Translations under genes and position numbers: made by a program
In this document: one piece after another, positions 36,633 to 47,500 of the stretch
Layout: each line of letters starts with the position of its first letter
How positions within the stretch are numbered: the first letter of the stretch is position 1
From: Calothrix sp. NIES-2100
GTDB taxonomy: Bacteria > Cyanobacteriota > Cyanobacteriia > Cyanobacteriales > Nostocaceae
Assembly: GCF_002368195.1 (NCBI RefSeq)
Contig: NZ_AP018178.1
Location: 5,856,145-5,920,144 of the forward strand
Length of the DNA: 64,000 bases
Direction of reading: 5' to 3'
Notes under the pieces: model-generated
Database searches by the model: none
The model's input: the letters and a program-made list of their open reading frames with translations, nothing else
What the model was told of the DNA's origin: nothing

Positions 36633-36720
36633 AGAAAGGTTGACGGTGCTTTATTGATTTTTCAGGTGTATTCTTAGGTAATCAGTTTTTGTTTTTCCGG
36701 CATTGGGTAGGGGAAGGGAG

Positions 36721-37392
36721 ATGATCGTGACACAAGATAAAGCCCTAGCAAATGTTTTTCGTCAGATGGCAACTGGAGCGTTTCCGCCGGTTGTAGAAAC
36801 GTTTGAACGCAATAAAACGATCTTTTTTCCTGGCGATCCTGCTGAAAGAGTTTATTTTCTTTTAAAAGGTGCTGTTAAGCTTTCTAGGGTGTATGAAGCA
36901 GGAGAAGAAATCACAGTAGCACTGCTGCGGGAAAATAGCGTTTTTGGTGTGCTGTCATTGCTGACAGGAAACAAGTCCGATAGATTTTACCATGCCGTTG
37001 CATTTACCCCTGTAGAATTACTGTCAGCTCCAATTGAACAGGTGGAGCAAGCACTCAAGGAAAACCCAGAATTATCAATGTTAATGCTGCGAGGTCTGTC
37101 TTCGCGAATTTTACAAACAGAGATGATGATTGAAACTCTTGCACACCGAGATATGGGTTCAAGGTTAGTAAGTTTTTTGTTAATTCTCTGTCGAGATTTT
37201 GGTGTTCCTTGCGCTGATGGGATCACAATTGATCTGAAGCTATCTCATCAGGCGATCGCGGAAGCAATCGGTTCTACTCGCGTTACGGTGACTAGGTTAC
37301 TTGGAGATTTACGTGAGAAAAAAATGATTTCTATCCACAAAAAAAAGATTACTGTGCATAAACCTGTTACCTTAAGTAGGCAATTCACTTAA
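36721..37392 (+). CDS. ntcA: Global nitrogen regulator NtcA
   Basis: CRP-family transcription factor that senses 2-oxoglutarate and controls nitrogen assimilation and heterocyst development. ATG 36721 gives the family length of 223 residues ([28 protein letters not shown]). The cyclic-nucleotide-fold effector domain is at about 10-125 ([35 protein letters not shown]). The HTH is at about 173-195 ([24 protein letters not shown]). An in-frame ATG at 36703 would add six residues but lacks a ribosome site, while GGGGAAGGGAG sits just before 36721. An exact NtcA-type site lies upstream, suggesting autoregulation. Confidence 0.99.
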
Positions 37393-37776
37393 AAGCAATT
37401 GGGGGAAGCAGAGGTGGCAGGTGTTGTGTTTTGAGAGATAACACCGATAATGGAGGTAGATCTCAAAATTGACTAAATATCTCCACCCAAAAGCGGACTC
37501 TTGATGTTGTCAGCGGTCAGTTGCTTTGAATCTATGTACCGCCAGTCCAGTTGCTCCAGAGTGGAAACCAAAAAGACCGCAGGGCTGCGACAAGGAAACG
37601 GTGCATAAAACTTTCATCAAAAACAACTGACAAGTACGGGTTTAGCATTGCTAAACCCCTATAACTGACAAATGACACGCCAAGCAAGTAAATTCAGCTA
37701 TTGTCAATCTCTATATCCCCCACAAAAAATGGTTGAAAGTAGTAGGCTGTATCTGGAAGCATTTCGGTAGCTGAAG
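37393..37776. other. Intergenic region downstream of ntcA
   Basis: 384 bases. An imperfect inverted sequence around AACACCGATAATGG lies just after the ntcA stop; an isolated GGTTTAGCATTGCTAAACC palindrome lies at about 37639-37657. The rest has no visible gene. Confidence 0.5.
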
Positions 37777-39270
37777 ATGACCACCGGGTACATCCTCATT
37801 GCAGCAATTTTAATTCTGGGGGGCATGCTTGCCACTGTCGGCGATCGCATCGGCACACGAGTTGGCAAGGCGCGCCTCTCTCTATTTAAGTTACGTCCTA
37901 AAAATACGGCAGTAGTAGTAACTATTTTTACTGGTACTTTAATTTCAGCATCAACTCTGGCAATTTTATTTGCTGCGGATGAAGGATTGCGCAAAGGGGT
38001 TTTTGAGTTAGAGGATATTCAAAGGGATCTGAGAAATAAACGCGAACAGCTAAAAACCACAGAAACCCAGAAAAGTCAAGTAGAAAGTGAGTTGAACCAA
38101 GCGAGGACAGCACAAGCCCAAGCTCAAAAAGACTTACAAGCGATTAATCAGTCCTTACAAGCGGCGAATGCTAAACAACAGGCTACCCAAGCCCAACTCA
38201 ACCGTACTCAAACTCAACAAGCCCAAACCCAAGCTCAATTAAACCGCACTCAAACTCAACTAGGACAAGTTGTAGCTCAATATCAAAAAGCAATAGCGGA
38301 ACTGCAAAGCGTTTACGACGAGAAAAAGAATCTCTTGGCGGAAATCGAACAACGGAAGATAGAACGCCAAAGACTCTACGCCGAAGCAAAAAAAGCGATT
38401 GACGAAGCCAAAACAGCTATTGCTAACCGCGATCGCGAACTCGCCAACCGCCAAGAAGCAATTGAACAGCGAGACCAAAAAATTTCCCAGTTAGATAAAC
38501 TGATTCAACAGCGCAATTTAGAAGTTGCAACCCGTGAACAGGTAATTGCTAAACGAGAATCTCGTCTCAAAGAATTGGAAAAGCAACAGAACTACCTAGA
38601 GCAGGAAGTTGCTAGGCTGGAAAAATATTATCAGTCTTACCGTGACCTACGTTTAGGGAAATTGGCTTTGGTGCGAGGCCAAGTTCTATCTGCGGCTGTG
38701 GTTCAGGTTAACCAACCCACAGAAGCCCGTCAAGCAGTTATCCAACTGCTCAACGAAGCTAATCAAAATGCTATCCTCGAATTAGCTGAACCTGGGACAA
38801 ATACAGGAAATAATGTCCAAATACTCCATGTTACCCAGGATAGAATCGAGCAATTGATCAAGCAGATTAATGATGGTCGTCAATATGTCATCCGAATTTT
38901 CTCTGCTGGTAATTACGTGAGGGGTGAAAAGCAGATAGAATTTTTTACCGATACAGCAAAAAACCAACTAGTCTTTTCTGGGGGACAGGTACTAGCTACG
39001 ACTACCGCCGATCCCAAAATCATGACATCTTATCAGCTAAGACAGCGGATTGATTTGCTGATTTCCGCTTCCCAATTTCGTGCCCGTAATGCGGGAATTA
39101 TTGAAAATGTGCAAGTAGAAGGTACTTTTCTGCGCTTTTTTGCCCAACTCAAACAATTTGATCAACCTTTAGAGATTAAAGCGATCGCGGCTGAAGACAC
39201 TTTTACAGCCGGGCCACTGAGAGTAAAGTTAGTGGCAATAATTAACGGTCAAGTTATTTTTAGCACTTAA
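37777..39270 (+). CDS. DUF3084 membrane-anchored coiled-coil protein
   Basis: The 497-residue protein has two N-terminal hydrophobic segments (TGYILIAAILILGGMLATVGDRIG and AVVVTIFTGTLISASTLAILFA). A long coiled coil (about 75-300) follows, rich in Gln and Glu and containing direct repeats QAQLNRTQTQ. A C-terminal globular part (about 300-497) has GNYVRGEKQIEFFTDTAKNQLVFSGGQVL and ends FTAGPLRVKLVAIINGQVIFST. This is the DUF3084 architecture conserved across cyanobacteria. It is followed by the YqgF-like gene, a common pairing. Function is unknown; an envelope or cell-division scaffold would be a guess. Confidence 0.88.
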   Translation: MTTGYILIAAILILGGMLATVGDRIGTRVGKARLSLFKLRPKNTAVVVTIFTGTLISASTLAILFAADEGLRKGVFELEDIQRDLRNKREQLKTTETQKSQVESELNQARTAQAQAQKDLQAINQSLQAANAKQQATQAQLNRTQTQQAQTQAQLNRTQTQLGQVVAQYQKAIAELQSVYDEKKNLLAEIEQRKIERQRLYAEAKKAIDEAKTAIANRDRELANRQEAIEQRDQKISQLDKLIQQRNLEVATREQVIAKRESRLKELEKQQNYLEQEVARLEKYYQSYRDLRLGKLALVRGQVLSAAVVQVNQPTEARQAVIQLLNEANQNAILELAEPGTNTGNNVQILHVTQDRIEQLIKQINDGRQYVIRIFSAGNYVRGEKQIEFFTDTAKNQLVFSGGQVLATTTADPKIMTSYQLRQRIDLLISASQFRARNAGIIENVQVEGTFLRFFAQLKQFDQPLEIKAIAAEDTFTAGPLRVKLVAIINGQVIFST

Positions 39271-39300
39271 AAAAAGTATTCAGGGATTAGGGGCGAGGGG

Positions 39301-39478
39301 TTAGGAGATGAAGGAAGGGGGACAAGGGAGACAAGGAGGACAAGGAATTTTAGATTTTAGATTTGCGATAGCGCAGCGTTAGCGAGTCCACGAGCGTCTT
39401 TTGGATTCTAATCTAAAATTTAAAATCCAAAATCCAAAATTGTTTTCAATGCCCCATGCCCAATGCCCAATGCCCAAT
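39301..39478. repeat. Repeat-rich spacer between the DUF3084 and YqgF-like genes
   Basis: It holds GGGACAAGGGAGACAAGG units (39317-39343), a CTAAAATT/AATCCAAAATCC direct-repeat run (39408-39440) and CCCAATGCCCAATG heptamers (39447-39478). The frame is open through it into the next gene. Confidence 0.8.
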
Positions 39479-39499
39479 TGTTTAAATTTTGAATTGCTT

Positions 39500-39946
39500 A
39501 TGACTCTTCGTGAATTCTCACCGACACAACCAGTCATTTTAGGCTTTGATCCCGGTCGAGATAAGTGTGGTATGGCGGTGATCGGACTGGATCGGCAAAT
39601 ACATTATCACCAAGTTGTGATTGCAAATGAAGCGATCGCTACCATTGAAACCCTTCGTCAGCAGTTCCCTATATCCTTAATGGTGATGGGCGACCAAACT
39701 ACAGCGAAGCAGTGGAAAAAAAGACTGCTTCAAGAATTAGTAGAACCGCTAAATATTGTGTTAATTGATGAACGCTACACTACTTTAGAAGCACGCGATC
39801 GCTATTGGCAAATGTACCCTCCCAAAGGACTGACAAAACTATTACCCCAGGGTATGCGACAACCCCCACGACCGATAGATGATATTGTTGCCATTCTTTT
39901 AATTGAAAGGTACTTAAATCGTTTAGCCGAATCAGTTAACAGTTAA
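39500..39946 (+). CDS. YqgF/RuvX-like RNase H-fold nuclease
   Basis: ATG 39500 gives 148 residues (MTLREFSPTQPVILGFDPGRDKCG). Residues upstream of this in the same frame come from repeat sequence and are excluded. The RNase H-like core has the first Asp in ILGFDPGRDKCGMAV, Glu in VLIDERYTTLEARDRYW, and the last Asp in PIDDIVAILLIERYL, the same pattern as YqgF (pre-16S rRNA nuclease/putative Holliday junction resolvase). Its length suits the family. It is likely co-transcribed with the DUF3084 gene. Confidence 0.88.
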   Translation: MTLREFSPTQPVILGFDPGRDKCGMAVIGLDRQIHYHQVVIANEAIATIETLRQQFPISLMVMGDQTTAKQWKKRLLQELVEPLNIVLIDERYTTLEARDRYWQMYPPKGLTKLLPQGMRQPPRPIDDIVAILLIERYLNRLAESVNS

Positions 39947-39969
39947 CAGGTAACAATAGTTAGGAATAC

Positions 39970-40233
39970 CTAAAGTTCAGCGCGGATAGTGAAAGCATAG
40001 TCGCCTCCAGGCTCCAACTGGTAATCTTGTTTCTCCAAGAAGCGCCCCAGAGGTTCTTTAATTAAAGCGCGACCTTGGGAAGGCTTCACAGACAGTTCTC
40101 CCCGGCGAAAATGCCATTGGAACTGCCATTCATACTCACCCGCACTCACTTCGCCCTCAAGGAAGCCGTGTTGCCAAGATTGGCGGGTAATTTTGACATG
40201 GGCGATGGTTTCTGGCAGACGTTTAGCACTCAC
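39970..40233 (-). CDS. DUF3146 family protein
   Basis: The 87-residue protein (MSAKRLPETIAHVKITRQSWQHGFLEGEVSAGEYEWQFQWHF-like core) is beta-strand-rich with conserved Trp/His residues and a GDYAFTIRAEL end. It fits the small cyanobacteria-specific DUF3146 family as I remember it. It is convergent with the YqgF-like gene (23 bases between stops). Function is unknown. Confidence 0.78.
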   Translation of the reverse strand: MSAKRLPETIAHVKITRQSWQHGFLEGEVSAGEYEWQFQWHFRRGELSVKPSQGRALIKEPLGRFLEKQDYQLEPGGDYAFTIRAEL

Positions 40234-40546
40234 AATGCTGTATGTTAAGTTGGGAATTAAAGTTAACCACGTAGGCTAATTCTTTTAATACCAAACATAG
40301 CGTAAATTGAGAAACTGACAAAATGAGTATTTTGAAAAGAGAATAGGAAAATACCCTATAAATACGGAGAATGTGCCGCGAAGCATTGCGTGGCGGTATA
40401 GGCTTGTACAGCATTTATATGCTGAGCTAATTTTCCCCTTGATCGGGAAGCTGGCTGACAACCCCAAAGTGCAATCAATACATTTAAAAAGATTGTGCTA
40501 AATTGGTTTTGACTGTGAGTGATTCACCATATATTGTTTTGAATCA
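40234..40546. other. Intergenic region with a short palindrome
   Basis: AT-rich. It holds an inverted run TGCCGCGAAGCATTGCGTGGCGG at about 40373-40395, of the dispersed palindrome type. It provides divergent promoters for the DUF3146 and S1-domain genes. No gene is seen. Confidence 0.5.
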
Positions 40547-41680
40547 ATGAGAGTGACCCTGAAGCAATCCTCGAATGAACGTATTTTCCGAGGATCGATT
40601 TTGCTCAGGATAGAAGCTGATGATATTTGCACTCAAATTTGGACATCATGTATATTCGATCCTTATCAAGAACTGTACATCTGGCTGGGGCAAATTCGAG
40701 ACTCCCAACTACCCGCAAAAATGATAATAGATGAGGAAGGTCATGGAGTAGAGCTGATAGCTGAGTATTTGAGCGATCTACTTGTGCAATTCCGAATTGA
40801 GCCGTGGATGTGTGGGAATGATACTACAACACGCCTCAAGATTACTACTGAGCGTTCTGAATTAATCGAGGCTTTTCATCATGGAATCATCAAATTTATT
40901 CAAGATGAGTATCAACCATTACAATGGTCAGACATTGATGATCTGAGCAATACAAATTGGGGAGCTTTGCTCAAACCATATAATATATCTGGTCAAAATT
41001 GGCGAACACGTTTAGCAATTTACAGGGGAGGACATGGTAGGGTTCCCGAAACTGGACGTGAAACCGTATGGAACCAACTCACCCTAGAACAGCAATGGCT
41101 GGTAATTCTACATGATGTACTGCTATGGACTACACAATTAACAGCTAACGGTCAAATCACAGAAGCTTATGCACTTGTCAGCTTCTACAAAAATTTACCA
41201 ATCGATATTGCTTTAGGTGAATTTGATGCAAGTTGGTATGAGAAGCGAAGAATTGAAATCAACAAAAAATATGGACTGCATGAGAACTTTATAGAAAGAC
41301 GAACATCTTATAATCGTAGTGCTTTAGCAAAAGCAAGATTGAAAACGTTTAAGCTTGGTCAACTTGTAGATGGCAGTATCCGTGGAATTAGGTGGTATGG
41401 TGTCTTCGTTGATATTGGGGGATATTTTGCGCTACTACATATAAACGCAATTTCTCAACAAACTGTTGAGCATCCAGAGCAGGTTTTTCAAGTAGGTCAC
41501 TGGGTAAGAGCAATAATTATCTGGATTGATGTTGAAAAAGGGCGAGTATCACTCTCGACTAGCGATTTAGAGCCTGAACCAGGTGATATGTTAAAAGACC
41601 CATTGGTTGTCTATGAAAAAGCCGAAGAAATGGCGGCAAGATACAATCAGAACGTCGTATTAAAGCTGGAAAGTGAATAG
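40547..41680 (+). CDS. S1-domain protein with novel N-terminal region
   Basis: The 377-residue protein has one S1/OB RNA-binding domain near the C-terminus, at about 267-345 (FKLGQLVDGSIRGIRWYGVFVDIGGYFALLHI ... QVFQVGHWVRAIIIWIDVEKGRVSLSTSDLEPEPGDML). The family hallmark G.V..I...G.FV.IG....LLH and W.D...GR.SLS is intact. The first 240 residues, rich in Trp and acidic residues (TQIWTSCIFDPYQELYIWLGQI, WGALLKPYNISGQNWRTRL), match no family I recognise. pnp, another S1 protein gene, lies about 380 bases away on the opposite strand. A role in RNA binding or translation is possible. Confidence 0.8.
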   Translation: MRVTLKQSSNERIFRGSILLRIEADDICTQIWTSCIFDPYQELYIWLGQIRDSQLPAKMIIDEEGHGVELIAEYLSDLLVQFRIEPWMCGNDTTTRLKITTERSELIEAFHHGIIKFIQDEYQPLQWSDIDDLSNTNWGALLKPYNISGQNWRTRLAIYRGGHGRVPETGRETVWNQLTLEQQWLVILHDVLLWTTQLTANGQITEAYALVSFYKNLPIDIALGEFDASWYEKRRIEINKKYGLHENFIERRTSYNRSALAKARLKTFKLGQLVDGSIRGIRWYGVFVDIGGYFALLHINAISQQTVEHPEQVFQVGHWVRAIIIWIDVEKGRVSLSTSDLEPEPGDMLKDPLVVYEKAEEMAARYNQNVVLKLESE

Positions 41681-42058
41681 TGCCAGTCACGTTTTTTATG
41701 ACTACAAAATGTTATTTAATTCAATCTAGTGGTTCATCGCATTAATTTTGCTCTGCTGCTAGATCCCCGACTTCTTAAAGAAGTCGGGGATCTGAACCCT
41801 CGCAACGCTTCATAACTTATGCGATGAACCACTAGCCTGCGGCCGCAGGCTTTATTCTTGTAGCCGTGACTTCAGTCGTGCGGCTGCGATTCACCTAAAC
41901 TTAATTACATCGAGCCTGTCTACACAGGGTTAGTTTTTTAGCCGCGACTTCAGTCCTGCGGCTTTAATAATTTTAAAAGCTGAATTAGAGAAGCATACAG
42001 CGATGCCTTGCCCTAAGGCATCGCGGATTTTAGATTCAATCTAAAATCCCAAATCGAT
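41681..42058. other. Intergenic palindrome cluster
   Basis: In order: the GATCCCCGACTTCTT palindrome (41761-41793), a perfect GC palindrome AGCCTGCGGCCGCAGGCT (about 41834-41851), two related GTAGCCGTGACTTCAGTCGTGCGGCT-like stretches (about 41860-41885 and 41940-41963), and a GCGATGCCTTGCCCTAAGGCATCGC hairpin (42000-42024) just after pnp. The last could act as a terminator for pnp. Confidence 0.7.
41761..41793. repeat. Dispersed palindrome (GATCCCCGACTTCTT family), copy 2
   Basis: Two 16-bp perfect arms around a single central A. Apart from the centre it is identical to 5159-5191. Confidence 0.85.
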
Positions 42059-44215
42059 TTACCGATTTACTGCTGCTGCTTCTCGCGCCGCAGCTGCTTG
42101 GTCAGGATGGATACCTAAACGTGTGAGGTTAATCCGACCTTTGTTGTCAATTTCGCGTACTTTGACAATCACTTCATCACCAACAGCTACTTCATCCTCA
42201 ACTTTGCCAACCCGGTAGTCAGCGAGTTGAGAAATGTGAATCATACCTTCTTTCCCAGGCAAAAATTCCACAAAAGCACCTATAGGTATAATCCGAGTCA
42301 CTCGTCCCACATACACATCACCTTCGTGCAGTTTGCGGGTCATGCCTTGGATGATATTTCTGGCTTTCTTAGCTTTGCTTTCATCCACAGCAGAAATTGT
42401 GACTGTGCCATCATCTTCGATGTCAACTTTTGCACCTGTTTCTTCAGTGATGCCTTTAATTGTCTTGCCTCCCGGCCCAATCACCAGACCAATCATGTCT
42501 GGATCGATCTTAATGGTCAACAGACGTGGGGCATAGGGTGAAGTTTCTGTGCGCGGTTGGTCGATGGTTTGCAGCATTTTGTCCAAAATGTGCAACCTAG
42601 CTGATTTGGCTTGGTGGACGGCTTGGGCGATAATGTCCAAAGACAAACCGGAGATTTTCATGTCCATTTGTAAGGCTGTAATCCCCTTATCTGTGCCGGC
42701 AACTTTAAAGTCCATGTCGCCTAAAAAGTCTTCGATACCCTGAATATCAGTAAGAACACGGACTTCATCGCCTTCTTTAATTAGACCCATTGCTGCACCG
42801 CTGACGGGCTTGAGAATTGGCACGCCAGCATCCATTAATGCCAGGGTGGAACCACATACCGAACCCATCGAGGTGGAACCGTTGGAGGACAGAACTTCCG
42901 ATACGACGCGAATTACGTAGGGAAAATCTTCTTTCGCAGGTAGCACAGGTAACAGCGCTCGCTCGGCTAATGCGCCGTGTCCAATTTCCCGCCTTCCTGG
43001 GGCGCGCATCGGCTTAGTTTCCCCGACTGAGAAGGGTGGGAAGTTGTAATGGTGTAAGTAGCGCTTGGATTGGTCTGTTTGCAGGTCATCGTTAAGGTTT
43101 TGCGCATCTCCGGGTGTACCTAGGGTACAGGCGGATAATACCTGGGTGAGTCCCCGATTAAACAAGCCACTACCGTGGACACGCTTAGGTAAGACATCAA
43201 CTAAACAAGAAACAGGACGCACTTCATCGAGTTTGCGACCATCAACCCGAACGTTGTCTTCGATGATTTGACGGCGCATGAAGTGTTTGGTAATTTCCTT
43301 GAAGGTGTTACCAAGGGCTTTGCTATTGGCGGTGGTAGCAACGCGAATGGGATCTTCTTCAGGAAGTTCAGCGATCGCATTAGCAATATTATCCTTAACT
43401 ACATCCAAAGCTGCATCCCGCTCTGGCTTAGTCAACTCAAATTGCGCGAGAATTTTCTTAATCTCTTGACTAGCGCGATCGCTAATAAACTTGTCTAAAG
43501 TTTGGTCTACTTCTGGGGGTGTTGCTTGCACAATTTCTAGACCCAGTTCTGCAACTAAATCTTGTTGCGCCTTGATTAAATCCCTGACTGCTTCGTAGCC
43601 AAAATCAATCGCCTCGATAATATCTCTTTCTGGTAACTGATTGGCTCCCGCCTCTACCATGATCACACCGTCTGGTGAACCTGCCACGATCAGATCCAAG
43701 TCTCCAGCTTCGATTTCTGCATAGGTAGGATTAATGACAAAATCATCACCTACTAAACCTACCCTAACTGCGGCCATAGGCCCATGAAAGGGAATTTGCG
43801 CAATCAAGGTAGCAATTGAAGCACCTGTCACAGCTAACACATCGGGTGGTACTTGCTCATCCATTGACAATGTCAAGGCGACAATTTGCAAGTCATCCCG
43901 CAACCATGAAGGGAACAGTGGACGCAGGGGACGATCAATCAGACGGCTGGTAAGAATTGTTTTTTCTGGTGGACGACCTTCACGCCGCATGATCCCCCCG
44001 GGAATCCTACCCGCAGCATACAGTCTTTCTTCGTAATCTACTGTGAGGGGAAGAAAATCAATGCCTTCTCTGGCTTGCGATCGCGTAGCCGTCACCAAAA
44101 CAGCTGTATCCCCTGATTGTATCAAAACCGACCCACCAGCTTGGGGTGCTAGTAGGCCTACCTTCAGTCGAATATCCCGTCCGTCAAAGGATATTGACTT
44201 ATCAACTTCTGTCAT
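42059..44215 (-). CDS. pnp: Polyribonucleotide nucleotidyltransferase (PNPase)
   Basis: This 718-residue 3'-5' phosphorolytic exoribonuclease is a core RNA-degradation enzyme. Two RNase PH domains (about 10-215 and 310-520) are visible, with IDRPLRPLFP, SLSMDEQVPPDV, the GRREIGHGALAERALLP segment and the Asp-bearing VLTDIQGIEDFLGDMDFKVAGT. A KH domain (MIGLVIGPGGKTIKGITEETGAKVDIEDDG, GxxG = GPGG) follows at about 555-610, then an S1 domain at about 625-695 (VYVGRVTRIIPIGAFVEFLPGKEGMIHISQL). The length is normal and it starts with a clear ATG. Confidence 0.98.
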   Translation of the reverse strand: MTEVDKSISFDGRDIRLKVGLLAPQAGGSVLIQSGDTAVLVTATRSQAREGIDFLPLTVDYEERLYAAGRIPGGIMRREGRPPEKTILTSRLIDRPLRPLFPSWLRDDLQIVALTLSMDEQVPPDVLAVTGASIATLIAQIPFHGPMAAVRVGLVGDDFVINPTYAEIEAGDLDLIVAGSPDGVIMVEAGANQLPERDIIEAIDFGYEAVRDLIKAQQDLVAELGLEIVQATPPEVDQTLDKFISDRASQEIKKILAQFELTKPERDAALDVVKDNIANAIAELPEEDPIRVATTANSKALGNTFKEITKHFMRRQIIEDNVRVDGRKLDEVRPVSCLVDVLPKRVHGSGLFNRGLTQVLSACTLGTPGDAQNLNDDLQTDQSKRYLHHYNFPPFSVGETKPMRAPGRREIGHGALAERALLPVLPAKEDFPYVIRVVSEVLSSNGSTSMGSVCGSTLALMDAGVPILKPVSGAAMGLIKEGDEVRVLTDIQGIEDFLGDMDFKVAGTDKGITALQMDMKISGLSLDIIAQAVHQAKSARLHILDKMLQTIDQPRTETSPYAPRLLTIKIDPDMIGLVIGPGGKTIKGITEETGAKVDIEDDGTVTISAVDESKAKKARNIIQGMTRKLHEGDVYVGRVTRIIPIGAFVEFLPGKEGMIHISQLADYRVGKVEDEVAVGDEVIVKVREIDNKGRINLTRLGIHPDQAAAAREAAAVNR

Positions 44216-44521
44216 TCAGTTTTTTTTCCTTCTATGCACGCTATTCTCTCTCTGTGGCAATCCTAACATTTATGCACTCTAGCTGGCTTTAGGTAAATAC
44301 AAAGATCCACAACTTTGTCAATCTCAATAGGACTGACGCAACTGGCACAATAAATAAAGGTTAAGGTTGTCAAGAGTTAATAGTCCATAGTCCATAATCG
44401 AGAATCTCTTGACTATTGACTATTGACAGCCTCACTAGAAAACTATGACACGCAGGCATATATTTACGAATTGATACTTGATTGCAGCAATACAGATAAA
44501 TAGTTGATCGGTAGTGGAAAA
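44216..44521. other. Divergent promoter region pnp/SNF2
   Basis: It includes AGTCCATAGTCCATAAT and CTATTGACTATTGACA direct repeats (44378-44430). No gene is visible. Confidence 0.5.
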
Positions 44522-47500
44522 ATGGCAATTTTACACGGTATTTGGTTAAATAAAAAGCAAAATGGTTGTTTATTTATTTGGGGGGAAACTTGGCGTTCTG
44601 CACAGGTCAATTCTGAGTCTAGTGCCGCTTTTGATATTCCACCACATCCATTGGCAATGACACCAGTGGAGTTAAGTGAGTGGTTGCGTTCCCAAAATCT
44701 CAAAATTGCCAACTTGATTCAGCAACCCCAGGTGGCTGTTAGCGCGGGGCGAAAACGTCAAAGTGCAAGTGTAACTGAAGTCCTAGCCACACAATCTCAA
44801 ATAATTGCTTTACCATCTCAAATATCAGCAAGCAGCATTTTTCCCCTGCATTCGGCTGTTGTGGAAACACAAACAGACTCCGCACCATACCTATACCCTT
44901 GGCGAGTTGAGGGTTTTTGTCTTCATCCTACCGCAGCCATAAAATTTCTTTCCTCTCTTCCTCTCAGTACTATTAGCGGCGATGATGCATTTTTAGCAGG
45001 AGATTTACGCTTTTGGTCACAGGTAGCCCGTTGGAGTTTGGATTTAATTTCTCGGTGTAAGTTTTTACCTACAACCCAAAAACAAGCGGATAGTTCAATA
45101 GTTGCTACTTGGCAAGTACTTTTAGATAGTGCTGTTGATGGGACAAGATTAGAAAAGTTTTCTGGGTTGATGCCATTGGCTTGTCGGATGTATCAACTAG
45201 GACTGGGGAGTGAGGAATTTACTCAATCTCAACTATATGTAGACTTACCTTTGCAGCCACAAGAATTACTTTTAGGATTTCTCAATAGTACAATTGATGC
45301 CCAAGTCCGGGAAATGGTAGGTTCTCAACTCCCAATTGAAACCAAGATTATGGCTTCCCTACCAGCGGCAGTGCTACAGTGGTTGCAAGGCTTAACGAAT
45401 GAATCGCCAATAGTTAGTGCAGATGCAATGGGAGTAGAAAGACTACAAGCGGCACTGACAGCTTGGACGATGCCGCTACAATATCAATTAACTCATAAAG
45501 CGCTATTTCGCACCTGTTTTGAATTGCGATCGCCAGAAGTTGGGGAATCAGAATGGAAATTGGTATATTATCTCCAAGCTGCGGACGATCCAGAATTTTT
45601 AGTAGATGCAGCAACAATTTGGCAGCATCCAGTTGAACAATTAATCTATCAAAATCGCACCATCGAACAACCCCAAGAAACTTTTATGCGGGGTTTGGGG
45701 TTAGCTTCCCGATTGTATCCGGCGATCGCATCCAGTTTGGAAAATGAATATCCCCAATCTTTAAGTCTTAACCCCATCCAAGCATACGATTTTATTAAGT
45801 CTGTGGCTTGGCGCTTGGAAGATAGCGGTTTAGGCGTGGTTTTACCAACGAGTTTAGCGAACCGTGAGGGATGGGCGAACCGTTTAGGCTTGAAAATAAC
45901 TGCGGAAACACCAAATCAAAAACAGGGACGCTTAGGATTACAGAGTTTGCTAAATTTTCAGTGGAAATTGGCGATCGGTGGGCAAACAATTTCTAAAGCG
46001 CAATTTGACAGGCTGGTAGCATTAAATAGCCCACTGGTAGAAATCAACGGCGAGTGGGTAGAGTTACGTCCCCAAGATATTAAAACAGCCCAAGGATTTT
46101 TTGCCTCTCGGAAAGAGAAAATGTCCCTGTCCTTAGAAGATGCTTTACGCTTAAGTACAGGAGATACCCAAGCTATTGAAAAATTACCAGTAGTCAGCTT
46201 TGAAGCCTCTGGTGCATTACAAGAATTAATTGGGGCGTTAACCAATAATCAGGCGATCGCACCTTTACCCACACCAGCTAACTTTAAAGGACAGTTGCGA
46301 CCTTATCAACAGCGAGGTGCTGCTTGGCTAGCTTTCCTAGAACGTTGGGGTTTGGGCGCATGTCTCGCAGACGACATGGGTTTAGGTAAAACCATCCAAT
46401 TTATCGCATTTTTGCTACACCTCAAAGAAGAGGATGCATTAGAAAAACCCACTTTACTAGTTTGCCCGACTTCTGTATTAGGTAACTGGGAAAGAGAAGT
46501 TAAAAAATTTGCTCCCACACTCAAAATTTTACAATATCACGGTGATAAGCGCCCCAAAGGTAAGGCGTTTACAGATGCAGTGAAAAAGTATGATTTAATC
46601 GTCACAAGTTACTCACTAATTCATCGTGACCTTAAATCATTACAAAGTGTTGATTGGCAAGCGATAGTATTAGATGAAGCACAGAATGTGAAAAATTCTG
46701 ATGCCAAGCAATCTCAAGCAGTACGACAATTAGAAGCAGCATTCCGCATTGCTTTGACTGGTACACCAGTAGAAAATAGATTGCAAGAACTTTGGTCTAT
46801 TTTAGATTTTCTCAATCCTGGTTATTTAGGGAATAAGCAATTCTTTCAACGACGGTTTGCTATGCCAATTGAAAAGTATGGTGATTCCTCTTCTTTAAAT
46901 CAATTGCGTTCCTTAGTCCAACCGTTTATTCTGCGGCGACTGAAAACAGACCGTGATATTATTCAAGACTTGCCAGAAAAGCAAGAAATGACGGTATTTT
47001 GTGGACTTACTCCTGAACAAGCGACACTTTATCAAAAAGTCGTGGAAGAGTCTTTAGCTGAAATTGATACCGCTACAGGATTACAACGCCGGGGAATGAT
47101 TTTAGCTTTATTAATTAAGCTAAAACAAGTCTGCAATCATCCAGCCCAATATTTAAAAGAAAGTTCGTTAGGAAAATATCATTCAGCCAAACTTCAGCGC
47201 TTGGATGAAATGTTAGAAGAGGCATTAGCAGAAGGCGATCGCGCTTTAATCTTCACCCAATTTGCCGAATGGGGTAAGTTACTTAAACCCCATTTAGAAA
47301 AGCAGCTAGGAAAAGAAATCTTTTTCTTGTATGGTAGCACCAGCAAAAAACAACGTGAGGAAATGATCGACCGTTTTCAACACGACCCCCAAGGGCCACC
47401 GATTATGATTCTTTCTTTAAAAGCTGGTGGTGTGGGGTTAAATTTAACCAGAGCAAATCATGTCTTCCACTTTGATAGATGGTGGAACCCCGCAGTTGAA

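Larger units (their letters stand above)
36136..36720. other. Divergent fabI-ntcA control region
   Basis: It holds the fabI promoter (left), a stem-loop with T-tail (36251-36279), a 62-bp inverted-repeat element (36280-36341), TGACAACTGACA repeats (about 36413-36440) and an AT-rich ntcA upstream region with an NtcA-type site at 36619-36632. The ntcA leader ends with GGGGAAGGGAG directly before its ATG. Confidence 0.65.
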
